Assembly (NCBI GenBank): GCA_002842735.1
Contig: PHEB01000002.1
Coordinates: 124,001 to 188,000 of the forward strand
Source: Alphaproteobacteria bacterium HGW-Alphaproteobacteria-7
GTDB taxonomy: Bacteria; Pseudomonadota; Alphaproteobacteria; Sphingomonadales; Sphingomonadaceae
Reading direction: 5' to 3'
DNA: 64,000 nucleotides
Both the position numbers and the translations under genes were made by a program. The notes under the pieces were generated by a model. That model made no database searches. It was given only the letters and a program-made list of their open reading frames with translations, and had not been told where the DNA came from. Shown here in pieces: positions 27,510-36,396 of the stretch. The number at the start of each line of letters is the position of its first letter. The stretch's first letter is position 1.

Positions 27510-27564
27510 TGCATAAGGGCCTTGATCCGGCCAGACACCGCACTTTCAATCCCTCGGAGGATCC

Positions 27565-28788
27565 ATGCGCACCGAATATCTGTTCACCTCTGAAAGCGTC
27601 TCCGAAGGTCACCCGGACAAGGTTTCCGACCAGATTTCCGACGGAATCGTCGATCTGCTGCTGGCGAAAGACCCCGAAGCACGCGTCGCCTGCGAAACGT
27701 TGACCACCACGCAATGCGTCGTTCTCGCCGGGGAAATCCGCTGCAAGGGCGTGTTTGAAAACGGCGATTGGGTGCCGGGGGCCAAAGAAGAGATCGAAGC
27801 CACCGTGCGCGCCACGGTCAAACGCATCGGTTACGAACAGGACGGTTTCCACTGGGACACGCTGCGGTTTGAAAACAAGCTGCACGGCCAGTCGGCACAT
27901 ATCGCGCAAGGCGTGGATGCCGGCGACAACAAGGATGAAGGCGCAGGCGATCAGGGGATCATGTTCGGTTACGCAACCGATGAAACTCCCGATCTGATGC
28001 CCGCTACGCTGTATTACAGCCACAAGATCCTCGAACGGATGGCAGCCGACCGCCATTCGGGCGCGGCCCCGTTTCTTGAACCAGACGCCAAAAGCCAGGT
28101 GACGCTGCGCTATGAAGAATCGCTCCCCGTCGCGGCGACCGCGGTGGTGGTGTCGACCCAGCACAAGCCCGGATATTGCCTGACCGGGGACAATGCCGAT
28201 CCGGCCAAATATCGTGAGCTGGAAAGCTACGTAAAGCGCATCGTTGCTGAGATCATCCCGCCGGTGCTGCTGCGCGAAACCGTCTATTACATCAACCCCA
28301 CCGGGGCGTTTGAAATTGGCGGGCCGGATGGCGACGCAGGCCTGACCGGGCGCAAGATCATCGTTGATACCTATGGCGGCGCGGCCCCGCATGGCGGCGG
28401 CGCGTTCAGCGGCAAAGACCCGACCAAGGTTGATCGCAGCGCGGCCTACATCACCCGCTATCTTGCCAAGAACGTCGTGGCGGCGGGCCTTGCCACGCGC
28501 TGCACCATCCAGATCGCCTATGCCATCGGCGTGTCGCAGCCCTTGTCGCTCTATGTCGATACGCATGAAACTGGCACGGTGGGCGATGAAAAGATCGAAG
28601 CGGCGCTGCTGAGCATCGCCAAGCTGGGCGGTCTGACCCCGCGCAGCATCCGCACCCATCTGGGCCTGAACAAGCCGATCTATCAGCGCGCGGCGGCCTA
28701 TGGCCATTTCGGGCGCAAGGCCGAAGGCGATTTCTTCCCGTGGGAACGGCTGGATCTGGTCAATGATCTGAAGGCAGCGCTGGCCTGA
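27565..28788 (+). CDS. metK: S-adenosylmethionine synthetase
   Basis: A 407-residue Met[20 protein letters not shown] is the N-terminal signature, [12 protein letters not shown] the ATP-binding hexapeptide region, and [19 protein letters not shown] the phosphate loop. It makes SAM from methionine and ATP. TCGGAGGATCC provides a strong ribosome-binding site. A 97-bp leader separates it from lnt and contains an AT-rich palindrome. Confidence 0.97.
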   Translation: MRTEYLFTSESVSEGHPDKVSDQISDGIVDLLLAKDPEARVACETLTTTQCVVLAGEIRCKGVFENGDWVPGAKEEIEATVRATVKRIGYEQDGFHWDTLRFENKLHGQSAHIAQGVDAGDNKDEGAGDQGIMFGYATDETPDLMPATLYYSHKILERMAADRHSGAAPFLEPDAKSQVTLRYEESLPVAATAVVVSTQHKPGYCLTGDNADPAKYRELESYVKRIVAEIIPPVLLRETVYYINPTGAFEIGGPDGDAGLTGRKIIVDTYGGAAPHGGGAFSGKDPTKVDRSAAYITRYLAKNVVAAGLATRCTIQIAYAIGVSQPLSLYVDTHETGTVGDEKIEAALLSIAKLGGLTPRSIRTHLGLNKPIYQRAAAYGHFGRKAEGDFFPWERLDLVNDLKAALA

Positions 28789-28810
28789 TTTTTCGGGTAG
28801 GGCGCAACCG

Positions 28811-30031
28811 ATGGTGACGCCCGCCCCGCCCCCTGCTTGCTCGCCCGCTGAACGTATCCTTGCGCTTGATGCGCTGCGCGGGATTGCGGTGATCGGGATC
28901 GTGTGGATGAACGTCCTCGCCTTCGCGCTGCCGGGGCCGGCCTATTACAATCCAATGTCCTACGGCGCGGCCAGCCCGGTCGATTACTGGGTTTGGCTGG
29001 GCAGCTTTGTGTTCATCGAGGACAAGTTCCGCACGCTGTTCGCGATGCTGTTTGGCGTGGGTTGCCTGATCCTGCTGGAGCGCGGCGGGGCGAGCGACGC
29101 GGGGCGTATGTGGCGAGCGCATTACGCCCGCATGGCGGTGCTGTTTGCGATCGGGCTGATCCACGCGACGCTGCTGGCCAGCAATGATGTGCTGCGCGCC
29201 TATGCGATCGCGGGGCTTGCGCTGCCGTTGTTGGCCGGATTGTCGGCACGGGCACTGGTGGCGGTCGCGCTCGGTCTGGTTACGGTGCACCTTGCCCTGG
29301 GCTTGACCGCGCTTGGCACCCCCCTGGTCGATTTTCACGTGAAACATTGGGGCACAGACGCGCTGCTGTGGGCGGAGCGGCAATTTGGCCGCGATCCGGC
29401 GGCGTTGGCGATGCTGCTGGAACAGGGGCGCGAGGGGCTGGGCGAACGGATCGTCCGGCGGGGCCTTGGGATCCCTGCGCAATTGGCGACCATCATGGCC
29501 TCAATCCCGATCAACCTTGCCGCCATTGCGCTGGGCATGGGGCTGTGGAAGGCGGGGATGCTGCGGGGCGAATGGCGCACCTTCCGGCTGCAACGCGTGG
29601 CGGGGATAGCCGCGCTGGCGGCGCTGCCGGAGCTGCTGGGATTGGCGGCGTGGCTGGTGGCTCAGGGCTTTCCCGCGGCGCTGGTCGGGCCAGTAGCGCT
29701 GGTGCTGTCGGCCCCGTTCGATATGCTGCTGGGGCTGGCCTATGCGGCGCTGGCGATGGCGTTTCTGGCGCGCGACAACGCGCTCACCCGCCGGCTGGCG
29801 GCGGTGGGCAGGTTGTCGCTGACGAACTACCTGATGACCAGCGTGGTGCTCGCCGCGATCTTCGCCCCGTGGGGGCTGGGGCTGTTTGGCGAAGTCACCC
29901 GCGCGCAGGCTTTCACGCTCAGTTTCGTGCCGATTGCGGCGATGCTGGCATGGTCGCCGCTGTGGCTCGCACGATGGGGGCAAGGCCCGTTTGAGCGGTT
30001 GTGGCGCGGCGCGGCAAAGACGCTGTCCTAG
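28811..30031 (+). CDS. DUF418 domain-containing membrane protein
   Basis: A 406-residue polytopic protein (about 10 TM segments). ILALDALRGIAVIGIVWMN at the start and FEDKFRTLF-like FIEDKFRTLFAMLFGVG are typical of the YeiB/DUF418 acyltransferase-related family; RLSLTNYLMTSV lies in the C-terminal DUF418 domain. Substrate unknown. The gene contains a 14/16 match to parS at 29331-29346. Convergent with the CoA-transferase gene; the ends overlap by 4 bp. Confidence 0.85.
   Translation: MVTPAPPPACSPAERILALDALRGIAVIGIVWMNVLAFALPGPAYYNPMSYGAASPVDYWVWLGSFVFIEDKFRTLFAMLFGVGCLILLERGGASDAGRMWRAHYARMAVLFAIGLIHATLLASNDVLRAYAIAGLALPLLAGLSARALVAVALGLVTVHLALGLTALGTPLVDFHVKHWGTDALLWAERQFGRDPAALAMLLEQGREGLGERIVRRGLGIPAQLATIMASIPINLAAIALGMGLWKAGMLRGEWRTFRLQRVAGIAALAALPELLGLAAWLVAQGFPAALVGPVALVLSAPFDMLLGLAYAALAMAFLARDNALTRRLAAVGRLSLTNYLMTSVVLAAIFAPWGLGLFGEVTRAQAFTLSFVPIAAMLAWSPLWLARWGQGPFERLWRGAAKTLS
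29331..29346. other. parS-like site (14/16) within the DUF418 gene
   Basis: ATTTTCACGTGAAACA differs from the 16-bp bacterial parS TGTTTCACGTGAAACA at the first two positions. It encodes FHVKH within a reading frame. With the perfect site at 36311 it could be a second ParB-loading sequence. Confidence 0.45.
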
Positions 30032-31179
30032 CCATCCTCGCCATGGATCGGTGATGGCCGGTCGAGCGCCAGTTCGGCATCGGAAAAGGTGAACGGGCTG
30101 CGCACCCCCGCCATTCCGCCAAGCTCCACCCGCATCCCGCGCGCGATCACCTGAGGATCGGCGAACACCTCGTCCAAGCGATTGATCGGCCCCGCAGGAA
30201 CGCCCGCAGCATGGCAGGCATCGAGCAGGCCTTGCTTGGTCCACCCCGCCGCCGCCGCCGCGATTTCGGTATCGAGCGCCGCCGCATTGGCGGTGCGATC
30301 ACCATTGGTGGCAAAGCGCGGATCGTCGGACAGATGGGTCAACCCCAGCACTGCCATCAGTTTGTGAAACAGCCCGTCATTGGCGGGCGCAAGGATCACG
30401 TGGCCATCGGCCACCGCAAACACCCCGTAAGGCGCAACCTGAGCGTGGGCATTGCCCATGCGCGGGGGATTTTCGCCAGTAGTGAACAGATAGGTCGCCT
30501 GATTGGCGAGCAGACCGACCGAACAATCCATCAGGCTCATGTCGACCTGTTGTCCGCGTCCTGTCCGCGCCCGCATCAGCAGCGCCGCCTGAATGCCGTT
30601 GGCTGCCCAGACGCCGGTGGCAAGGTCGCTGATTGACACCCCCATCTTGACCGGATGGCCTTGCGGTTCCCCGGTCAGCGACATCAGCCCGCTCATCCCC
30701 TGCGCGACGAAATCATAGCCCGCTTCGTGCGCGCGCGGCCCGGTTTGCCCGAAGCCGGTGATCGAACAATAGACGAGGCCGGGGTTGCCGCCCACTACGC
30801 TAGCGTAATCGAGCCCGAACTTGGCGAGGCTGCCGGTTTTGAAGTTTTCGATCATCACGTCGGCCCCGGCGATCAGCGCCTTGACCCGCGCAAGGTCGGC
30901 TGCATTCGCGAAATCGGCGATGATCGAGCGTTTTCCGCGATTGCAGGCGTGGTAATAGGCGGCCTCACGGTGGACCCGCCCCTGCGCATCGGTGCGCTCT
31001 ACCCAAGGCGGCCCCCACAGCCGGGTGCCATCACCCTCGGGGCTTTCCACCTTGATCACATCCGCGCCCAGATCAGCGAGGATCTGCCCCGCAAACGGCC
31101 CAGCCAGCACGCGGGCCAATTCCACCACCTTGAGCCCCGCAAGCGGCGCATCGGGGTTGCGAGGCTGATTACGCCACAT
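30028..31179 (-). CDS. CaiB/BaiF family CoA-transferase
   Basis: A 383-residue class III CoA-transferase. LAGLKVVELARVLAGPFAGQ at the N-terminus and ADVIKVESPEGDGTR, HACNRGKRSI, FGQTGPRAHEAGYDF and VDMSLMDCSVG (likely catalytic Asp) are family blocks. It moves CoA between carboxylic acids; the substrate is not predictable. It lies 4 bp after the esterase gene at the distal end of the scoA-scoB-esterase-caiB operon. Confidence 0.9.
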   Translation of the reverse strand: MWRNQPRNPDAPLAGLKVVELARVLAGPFAGQILADLGADVIKVESPEGDGTRLWGPPWVERTDAQGRVHREAAYYHACNRGKRSIIADFANAADLARVKALIAGADVMIENFKTGSLAKFGLDYASVVGGNPGLVYCSITGFGQTGPRAHEAGYDFVAQGMSGLMSLTGEPQGHPVKMGVSISDLATGVWAANGIQAALLMRARTGRGQQVDMSLMDCSVGLLANQATYLFTTGENPPRMGNAHAQVAPYGVFAVADGHVILAPANDGLFHKLMAVLGLTHLSDDPRFATNGDRTANAAALDTEIAAAAAGWTKQGLLDACHAAGVPAGPINRLDEVFADPQVIARGMRVELGGMAGVRSPFTFSDAELALDRPSPIHGEDG

Positions 31180-31183
31180 TGCG

Positions 31184-32080
31184 TTAATCCCCGCCTGCCG
31201 CCAGATGCGCGCGCAGGAAAGCTATGCTATCGGCCAGCACGGGTGCCTTGGCGCGGTAAGGTGTGGACAGCGCCATCACCACCTCCTCGTGGGACAACGG
31301 GCCGTAGTTCTTCACCTCGACCGGCGCACCCAACTCGCGCAGTTTCGCAGCGAGGTTGTTGGCATTCTTCGCGCGCACTGTGGTATCGCCCTCTGATGTC
31401 GCCAGCAGCAGCGGCGGGGCATCTGTGCGGGCATAGGCAATCGGCTGCGTTTCGGCAGGGCGGGGCCATTGCCCCATCGCATCGATCGAACGCTTGCTGG
31501 TGAAGGGGTGGAAATCATAGGGGCCAGACAGCCCAACCGCCGCCTTGGTGATGGCAGGATCAACCCCCGCCGCTGTCAGCCATTGGGTATCCAGCGCCAG
31601 CATCACCGCGACATAGGCCCCCGCCGAATGACCCATGAACGCGATCCGCGTCGGGTCGCCGCCCTGCGCGGCAATATTGTCGCGCGTCCACGCGACCGCC
31701 TCGGCCCCGTCTTTGAGGAAGGCGGGAAAGCGCACCTGCGGCACCTTGCGGTAATCGGGGATGACGGCGAGGAAGCCCTGTTTTGCCAGCGCGCGCCCGG
31801 CAAAAGCATAGGCGGCGCGGTCACCCTTGGCCCATCCGCCGCCGTACCAGAAGATCACCACCGGGAGCTTGCTCTTGACTGCGGTGTCCGGTGCCCAGAT
31901 GTCGAGCGTCTGCCCGTGGTTGCCGAAAGGCACGCCCTCGGCCACCTGCCGTGCGCCCGCGCCGCCGCCCATCGCCCAGTCATAGGCCGACAGCAAACGC
32001 GGTGGCGAAGTGAAGGCGAGGATGCCGCCGATCACCAGCAGCAACGCCAGGCCGACAAACGCGATTCCACGCCGCATCAC
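31184..32080 (-). CDS. Alpha/beta hydrolase (BD-FAE-like esterase), membrane anchored
   Basis: A 298-residue hydrolase with an N-terminal TM or uncleaved signal (residues 5-22). The oxyanion motif is YGGGW (residues 79-83), and the nucleophile is S152 in GHSAGA. LSHEEV near the end may provide the His. Such proteins act on short-chain esters or carbamates; the substrate is unknown. ATGA overlaps place it between scoB and caiB. Confidence 0.85.
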   Translation of the reverse strand: MMRRGIAFVGLALLLVIGGILAFTSPPRLLSAYDWAMGGGAGARQVAEGVPFGNHGQTLDIWAPDTAVKSKLPVVIFWYGGGWAKGDRAAYAFAGRALAKQGFLAVIPDYRKVPQVRFPAFLKDGAEAVAWTRDNIAAQGGDPTRIAFMGHSAGAYVAVMLALDTQWLTAAGVDPAITKAAVGLSGPYDFHPFTSKRSIDAMGQWPRPAETQPIAYARTDAPPLLLATSEGDTTVRAKNANNLAAKLRELGAPVEVKNYGPLSHEEVVMALSTPYRAKAPVLADSIAFLRAHLAAGGD

Positions 32081-32712
32081 ACGACGTAATGCGCGGTGGT
32101 GGAGGCGGCGATGTCAGCCTCGGTCACGCCGGGGGCCATTTCGATCAGGCGGAACGGCGAGGCGTGATCGGGCCGCTGGAACACCGCCAGATTGGTGATT
32201 ACCATGTCCACCACTCCCGCGCCGGTCAGCGGCAAGGTGCAGGCGGGGATGAACTTGGGGCTGCCGTCCTTTGCGGTGTGATCCATCACCACGATGATCT
32301 TCTTGACCCCCGCGACCAGATCCATCGCCCCGCCCATGCCCTTGATCATCTTGCCGGGGATCATCCAGTTGGCGATGTCGCCGTTCTCGGCCACTTCCAT
32401 CGCGCCGAGCACGGTGAGGTCGATATGCCCGCCGCGGATCATCGCAAAACTGGTGGCGCTGTCGAAATAGGCGCTGTGCGGAAGTTCACTGATGGTCTGC
32501 TTGCCCGCGTTGATCAGGTCAGCGTCCACCTCGTCTTCATAGGGGAAAGGCCCGATGCCCAGCATCCCGTTCTCGCTTTGCAGCGTCACCATCATCCCTT
32601 CGGGGATATGATTGGCGACCAGCGTCGGGATGCCGATGCCAAGGTTGACGTAATAGCCATCCTGCAATTCGCGCGCGGCGCGCGCTGCCATCTGGTCACG
32701 GGTCCAGCTCAT
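32077..32712 (-). CDS. scoB: 3-oxoacid CoA-transferase subunit B
   Basis: A 211-residue beta subunit of succinyl-CoA:3-ketoacid CoA-transferase. The catalytic glutamate is E47 in [26 protein letters not shown] and [14 protein letters not shown] are family blocks. With ScoA it transfers CoA to acetoacetate for ketone-body or PHB use. It overlaps scoA and the esterase gene by 4 bp each. Confidence 0.95.
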   Translation of the reverse strand: MSWTRDQMAARAARELQDGYYVNLGIGIPTLVANHIPEGMMVTLQSENGMLGIGPFPYEDEVDADLINAGKQTISELPHSAYFDSATSFAMIRGGHIDLTVLGAMEVAENGDIANWMIPGKMIKGMGGAMDLVAGVKKIIVVMDHTAKDGSPKFIPACTLPLTGAGVVDMVITNLAVFQRPDHASPFRLIEMAPGVTEADIAASTTAHYVV

Positions 32713-33434
32713 GCTGCGACCTCCCTTTCGCGTGTGGTCAGGAATTCGATCTGCTTGTCATAGGGCGCGCCCATCACGATGCGGTTCACGAACACCCCGG
32801 CAAGGTGGATCTGATCGGGATCAAGCGCGCCTGCGGGGACGATTTCCTCGACCTCGGCGACGCACACCTTGCCGCAGGTGGCCGCGGGCAGGTTGAAATT
32901 GCGCGCGGTCTTGCGGAAGATGAGGTTGCCGGTTTCATCGGCTTTCCACGCCTTGACGATGGCGAGGTCGGCGAAGATGCCGTGTTCAAGGATATAGGTC
33001 TGCATCACCCCGTCACGGTCGGGGAAATCCTTGTGTTCCTTGCCCTCGGCGACTTCGGTGCCGACCCCGGTGCGGGTGTAGAAGCCGGGAATGCCCGCCC
33101 CGCCCGCGCGCATCCGTTCGGCCAGCGTGCCTTGCGGACAGAATTCAACTGCAAGTTCGCCCGCGAGATATTGCCGTTCAAACTCCTTGTTCTCGCCGAC
33201 ATAGGAGCTGATCATCTTTCTGACCTGCCGGGTGCGCAGCAGTTTGCCGATGCCTTGATTGTCGATCCCGGCATTGTTGCTGGCAAAGGTGAGGCCAGTC
33301 ACCCCGCTATCGCGGATCGCATCGAGCAATCTTTCGGGAATGCCACATAGGCCAAAGCCCCCTGCGGCGATCAGCATGTCGTTTTTCAGGACGCCGGCAA
33401 GTGCACTGGCGGCATCGGGGTAGATTTTGGTCAT
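32709..33434 (-). CDS. scoA: 3-oxoacid CoA-transferase subunit A
   Basis: A 241-residue alpha subunit. The CoA-binding [12 protein letters not shown] motif and [17 protein letters not shown] are characteristic. The start at 33434 ([12 protein letters not shown]) matches the family; a GTG at 33455 in frame has no ribosome-binding site. First gene of the leftward operon with scoB, an esterase and a CaiB-type transferase, reading away from a 527-bp non-coding region. Confidence 0.93.
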   Translation of the reverse strand: MTKIYPDAASALAGVLKNDMLIAAGGFGLCGIPERLLDAIRDSGVTGLTFASNNAGIDNQGIGKLLRTRQVRKMISSYVGENKEFERQYLAGELAVEFCPQGTLAERMRAGGAGIPGFYTRTGVGTEVAEGKEHKDFPDRDGVMQTYILEHGIFADLAIVKAWKADETGNLIFRKTARNFNLPAATCGKVCVAEVEEIVPAGALDPDQIHLAGVFVNRIVMGAPYDKQIEFLTTREREVAA

Positions 33435-33603
33435 CGAACTGGTTTGCTCGCTCACTCAATCGGCACGCACAGGCCGTCTGCGGAATGTCACATAGGATGA
33501 TTAGAGGCTTCGAAGCGCGCTGTCACGCCATGCAATCGCCAAAGATGAATTTATATTCATGTTGCGATGCAGCGCGCGATTTTGCCATTCAACTGCTGAA
33601 TAA

Positions 33604-33804
33604 TTACGCAACTGCTTATATTGCAAGCAGTTGTGTGCGCCCTTTCGCATAGAAACCCTACGATTTTCTCATTCATTGCGTCCTATGCAACTATGAATGA
33701 GGCTTTCGCACTTGCACAACAACCATGCCTGCTGCATATGCGAAGTGCCTTTCAGGCATCCTCTCCCAAACTTTCAAAGCCCGGCCCCGTGCCGGGCTTT
33801 TTTT
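33604..33804 (+). ncRNA. Candidate structured non-coding RNA or attenuated leader upstream of the Cdc48 gene
   Basis: The 33435-33961 gap has no convincing ORF but has a dense series of inverted repeats ending in a strong plus-strand terminator. Stem CAACTGCTT/AAGCAGTTG lies at 33609-33633. CTCATTCAT/ATGAATGAG lies at 33668-33701 with an inner TTGC/GCAA. TTCGCA...TGCGAA lies at about 33704-33744. ATGCCTG/CAGGCAT at 33725-33759 overlaps the third stem, so the two are mutually exclusive. CCTCTCCC at 33760-33767 would be unpaired and resembles an anti-Shine-Dalgarno sequence. No promoter is clearly seen and the 5' end is arbitrary. It may be a trans-acting sRNA or a leader. Confidence 0.4.
33776..33804 (+). 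terminator. Strong rho-independent terminator in the scoA-cdc48 gap
   Basis: AAAGCCCGGC/GCCGGGCTTT with a 5-nt loop (33776-33800) continues into a run of seven T (33798-33804). No coding gene on the plus strand precedes it, which implies a non-coding transcript. Confidence 0.9.
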
Positions 33805-33823
33805 GCCCGGCACAAATCGCCAG

Positions 33824-33841
33824 GCCCGCCGGGCTTTTTTT
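33824..33841 (+). terminator. Second, tandem terminator-like hairpin
   Basis: GCCCGCCGGGC followed by seven T (33835-33841). The GCCGGGC-T7-GCCCGGC block is repeated about 40 bp apart, so the two units look like a local duplication and can also pair with each other. Confidence 0.65.
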
Positions 33842-33961
33842 GCCCGGCGCAAATCATCGCGCGTGCCGGACAAGCTGCGCCGCCTGCTGATTGCATTCAC
33901 CTTTCCTTGTTCCTAGCTATTGGTTTCGACCCAAGACCGCCAGCTGCACAGGGATTCCTCC

Positions 33962-36268
33962 ATGGCCGATGCCGAAACCGCCGCTCCGACCCGCACCGTC
34001 AGGTTGCAGGTTGCTCCTGCGCGACAGGAAGAATCGGGGCAGGGCATTGCCCGTATGCCGCGATCGGCGTTCCAGAAGCTCGGGATTACCGAGGGCGATG
34101 TGGTCGAAATCACCGGCAAGCGCGCCACTGCCGCGATCGCCATGGCCGCCTATCCGGAAGATGACGCGCTCGATGTGGTGCGGCTCGACGGGTTGCAGCG
34201 CGGCAATGCCGAGGCGGGATCGGGTGAACACGTCGACATCGCCAAAGCCGAATCGCGCCCAGCCACCCGCGTGGTGTTCGCGCCCGCCCAGCGCGAAATG
34301 CGGCTTCAGGGGCCGACCCAGGCATTGAAGCGCAATTTCTTCCGCCGCCCGCTGGTGGCCGGTGATCTGGTGGCGACCACCGGGCAGCAGCCGGTGCAGA
34401 ACATGCCGCCCGATGTTCGCCAGCTGTTGCGCGCGCCAGCCTATGCCTTGACCCAGATTCGCCTCACCGTCGCCGCGACCAGCCCCAAGGGCATCGTCCA
34501 TATTGACGAGAATACCGAGGTCGAACTGCGCGCCGAATTCGAAGAGCCGCGCGATGGCCGGGCGGCAGTCAATTACGATGATGTCGGCGGGATGGACGAT
34601 ACCATTAACGCATTGCGCGAAATGGTGGAATTGCCGCTGCGCTATCCCGAATTGTTCATCCGCCTCGGCGTCGAACCGCCCAAGGGCGTGCTGCTCCACG
34701 GCCCGCCGGGAACGGGCAAGACCCGTCTGGCGCAGGCGGTCGCGAACGAATCGGATGCGGAATTCTTCACCATCAACGGCCCGGAAATCATGGGTTCCGC
34801 CTATGGCGAGAGCGAAAAGCGCCTGCGCGAAGTGTTCGAAGAGGCTGCCCGCGCGGCGCCCGCGATCATCTTCATCGACGAAATCGATTCGATCGCGCCC
34901 AAACGCACGCAGGTGCCGGGCGAGGCCGAAAAGCGCCTGGTGGCGCAGTTGCTGACGCTGATGGACGGGCTGGAAAAGCGCGCCAATCTGGTGGTGATCG
35001 CAGCCACCAATCGGCCTGATGCGATAGACGAGGCATTGCGGCGGCCGGGCCGGTTCGACCGTGAAATCGTGATCGGCGTGCCCGATGAACGCGGGCGGCG
35101 CGAGATTCTCAGCATTCACACCCGCGGGATGCCGTTGGAGGCGGCGGTTGATCTGAACGAACTTGCCCGCGTCACTCACGGCTTTGTCGGCGCGGATATC
35201 GCCGCGCTTGCGCGTGAGGCGGCGATTGAGGCGGTGCGGCGGATCATGCCCCGGCTCGATCTGGATGAACGCACGATCCCCCCCGAAGTGCTCGAAGACC
35301 TGTGCGTGACCCGCGACGATTTCCTCGCCGCGCTCAAACGCGTGCAGCCATCGGCCATGCGCGAGGTGATGGTGCAGATGCCCAATGTCAGCTGGAGCGA
35401 TATCGGCGGCGTGGATGATGCCATCGACAAGCTGAAAGAGGGGATCGAACTGCCGCTCAAAAACCCCGAAGCGTTCCGGCGGCTGGGCATTCGTCCGGCC
35501 AAGGGGTTCCTGCTCTACGGCCCGCCGGGCACCGGCAAGACCCTGCTGGCCAAGGCGGTGGCGAAGGAGGCTGAGGCCAATTTCATCTCGATGAAAAGTT
35601 CTGACCTGCTGTCAAAATGGTATGGCGAAAGCGAACAGCAGATCGCCCGGCTGTTCGCCCGTGCCCGATCGGTTGCGCCGTGTGTGCTGTTCATCGACGA
35701 GATCGATTCGCTGGTTCCCGCGCGCGGCAGCGGGCAGGGTGAACCGCAGGTGACGGGCCGCGTGGTCAACACCATTCTGGCCGAAATGGACGGGCTGGAG
35801 GAACTGCAATCGGTGATCGTAATCGGCGCGACCAATCGTCCGGCGCTGGTCGACCCGGCGTTGCTGCGGCCCGGGCGGTTCGATGAACTGGTTTACGTCG
35901 GCACCCCTGACAAGCCGGGGCGTGAGCACATCCTTGGCATTCACACCGCCAAAATGCCGCTGGCGGCGGACGTTGATCTGGCCGCGCTGGCGGGCAAGAC
36001 CGAACGCTATACCGGGGCCGATCTTGAAGATGTGGTGCGCCGCGCCGGCCTGTCCGCGCTGCGCCGTGTGGGCGGCGAAGTGGACGCGGTCAGCGCGCTC
36101 GATTTCGACGAAGCGTTAAAGGATTCGCGCGCCACCGTGACCGAGGCGATGGAGGCCGAATACAAGAATATGCGCGGCGAATTGAAAAAGCGCGCGGCGG
36201 AAGTTCACCCGATCGGCTTCATCGCGCCGGATATGCTGACCCCGACGCGGGAGAAAAAGCACGATTGA
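33962..36268 (+). CDS. CDC48/VAT-like double AAA+ ATPase
   Basis: A 768-residue protein with the full Cdc48 layout. The N-terminal double-psi barrel (about residues 10-95: [37 protein letters not shown]) is followed by a CDC48_2-like subdomain. The D1 ATPase has Walker [10 protein letters not shown] at about 247 and Walker [14 protein letters not shown]2 has Walker [15 protein letters not shown] at about 520, [12 protein letters not shown], and arginine fingers in LRPGRFDE. These hexameric unfoldases are universal in archaea and eukaryotes and patchy in bacteria. Substrates here are unknown. The C-terminus (TPTREKKHD) lacks the HbYX proteasome-docking motif. The ATG at 33962 is chosen over an upstream in-frame start. 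Confidence 0.93.
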   Translation: MADAETAAPTRTVRLQVAPARQEESGQGIARMPRSAFQKLGITEGDVVEITGKRATAAIAMAAYPEDDALDVVRLDGLQRGNAEAGSGEHVDIAKAESRPATRVVFAPAQREMRLQGPTQALKRNFFRRPLVAGDLVATTGQQPVQNMPPDVRQLLRAPAYALTQIRLTVAATSPKGIVHIDENTEVELRAEFEEPRDGRAAVNYDDVGGMDDTINALREMVELPLRYPELFIRLGVEPPKGVLLHGPPGTGKTRLAQAVANESDAEFFTINGPEIMGSAYGESEKRLREVFEEAARAAPAIIFIDEIDSIAPKRTQVPGEAEKRLVAQLLTLMDGLEKRANLVVIAATNRPDAIDEALRRPGRFDREIVIGVPDERGRREILSIHTRGMPLEAAVDLNELARVTHGFVGADIAALAREAAIEAVRRIMPRLDLDERTIPPEVLEDLCVTRDDFLAALKRVQPSAMREVMVQMPNVSWSDIGGVDDAIDKLKEGIELPLKNPEAFRRLGIRPAKGFLLYGPPGTGKTLLAKAVAKEAEANFISMKSSDLLSKWYGESEQQIARLFARARSVAPCVLFIDEIDSLVPARGSGQGEPQVTGRVVNTILAEMDGLEELQSVIVIGATNRPALVDPALLRPGRFDELVYVGTPDKPGREHILGIHTAKMPLAADVDLAALAGKTERYTGADLEDVVRRAGLSALRRVGGEVDAVSALDFDEALKDSRATVTEAMEAEYKNMRGELKKRAAEVHPIGFIAPDMLTPTREKKHD

Positions 36269-36310
36269 GGACTTTACTCCGTTAGGCGTGCCACCCCAAA
36301 GTTCCACAAA

Positions 36311-36326
36311 TGTTTCACGTGAAACA
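36311..36326. other. parS centromere site (perfect 16-bp match)
   Basis: TGTTTCACGTGAAACA is identical to the bacterial consensus ParB-binding site. It lies in the 128-bp gap between the Cdc48-like gene and polA. parS sites normally cluster near oriC, so the window is probably origin-proximal. Confidence 0.9.
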
Positions 36327-36396
36327 TTGCTGCGCGCCCCGCAATCGTGCTGTCTGGAAGGGTCTAAGGGGGGTCTAGCGGGGGTCTAGCCTGCCC

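Noticed and set aside
27468..27564. SAM riboswitch upstream of metK
   Set aside because: The leader is under 100 nt and I could not draw a SAM-I, SAM-II or SAM/SAH fold.
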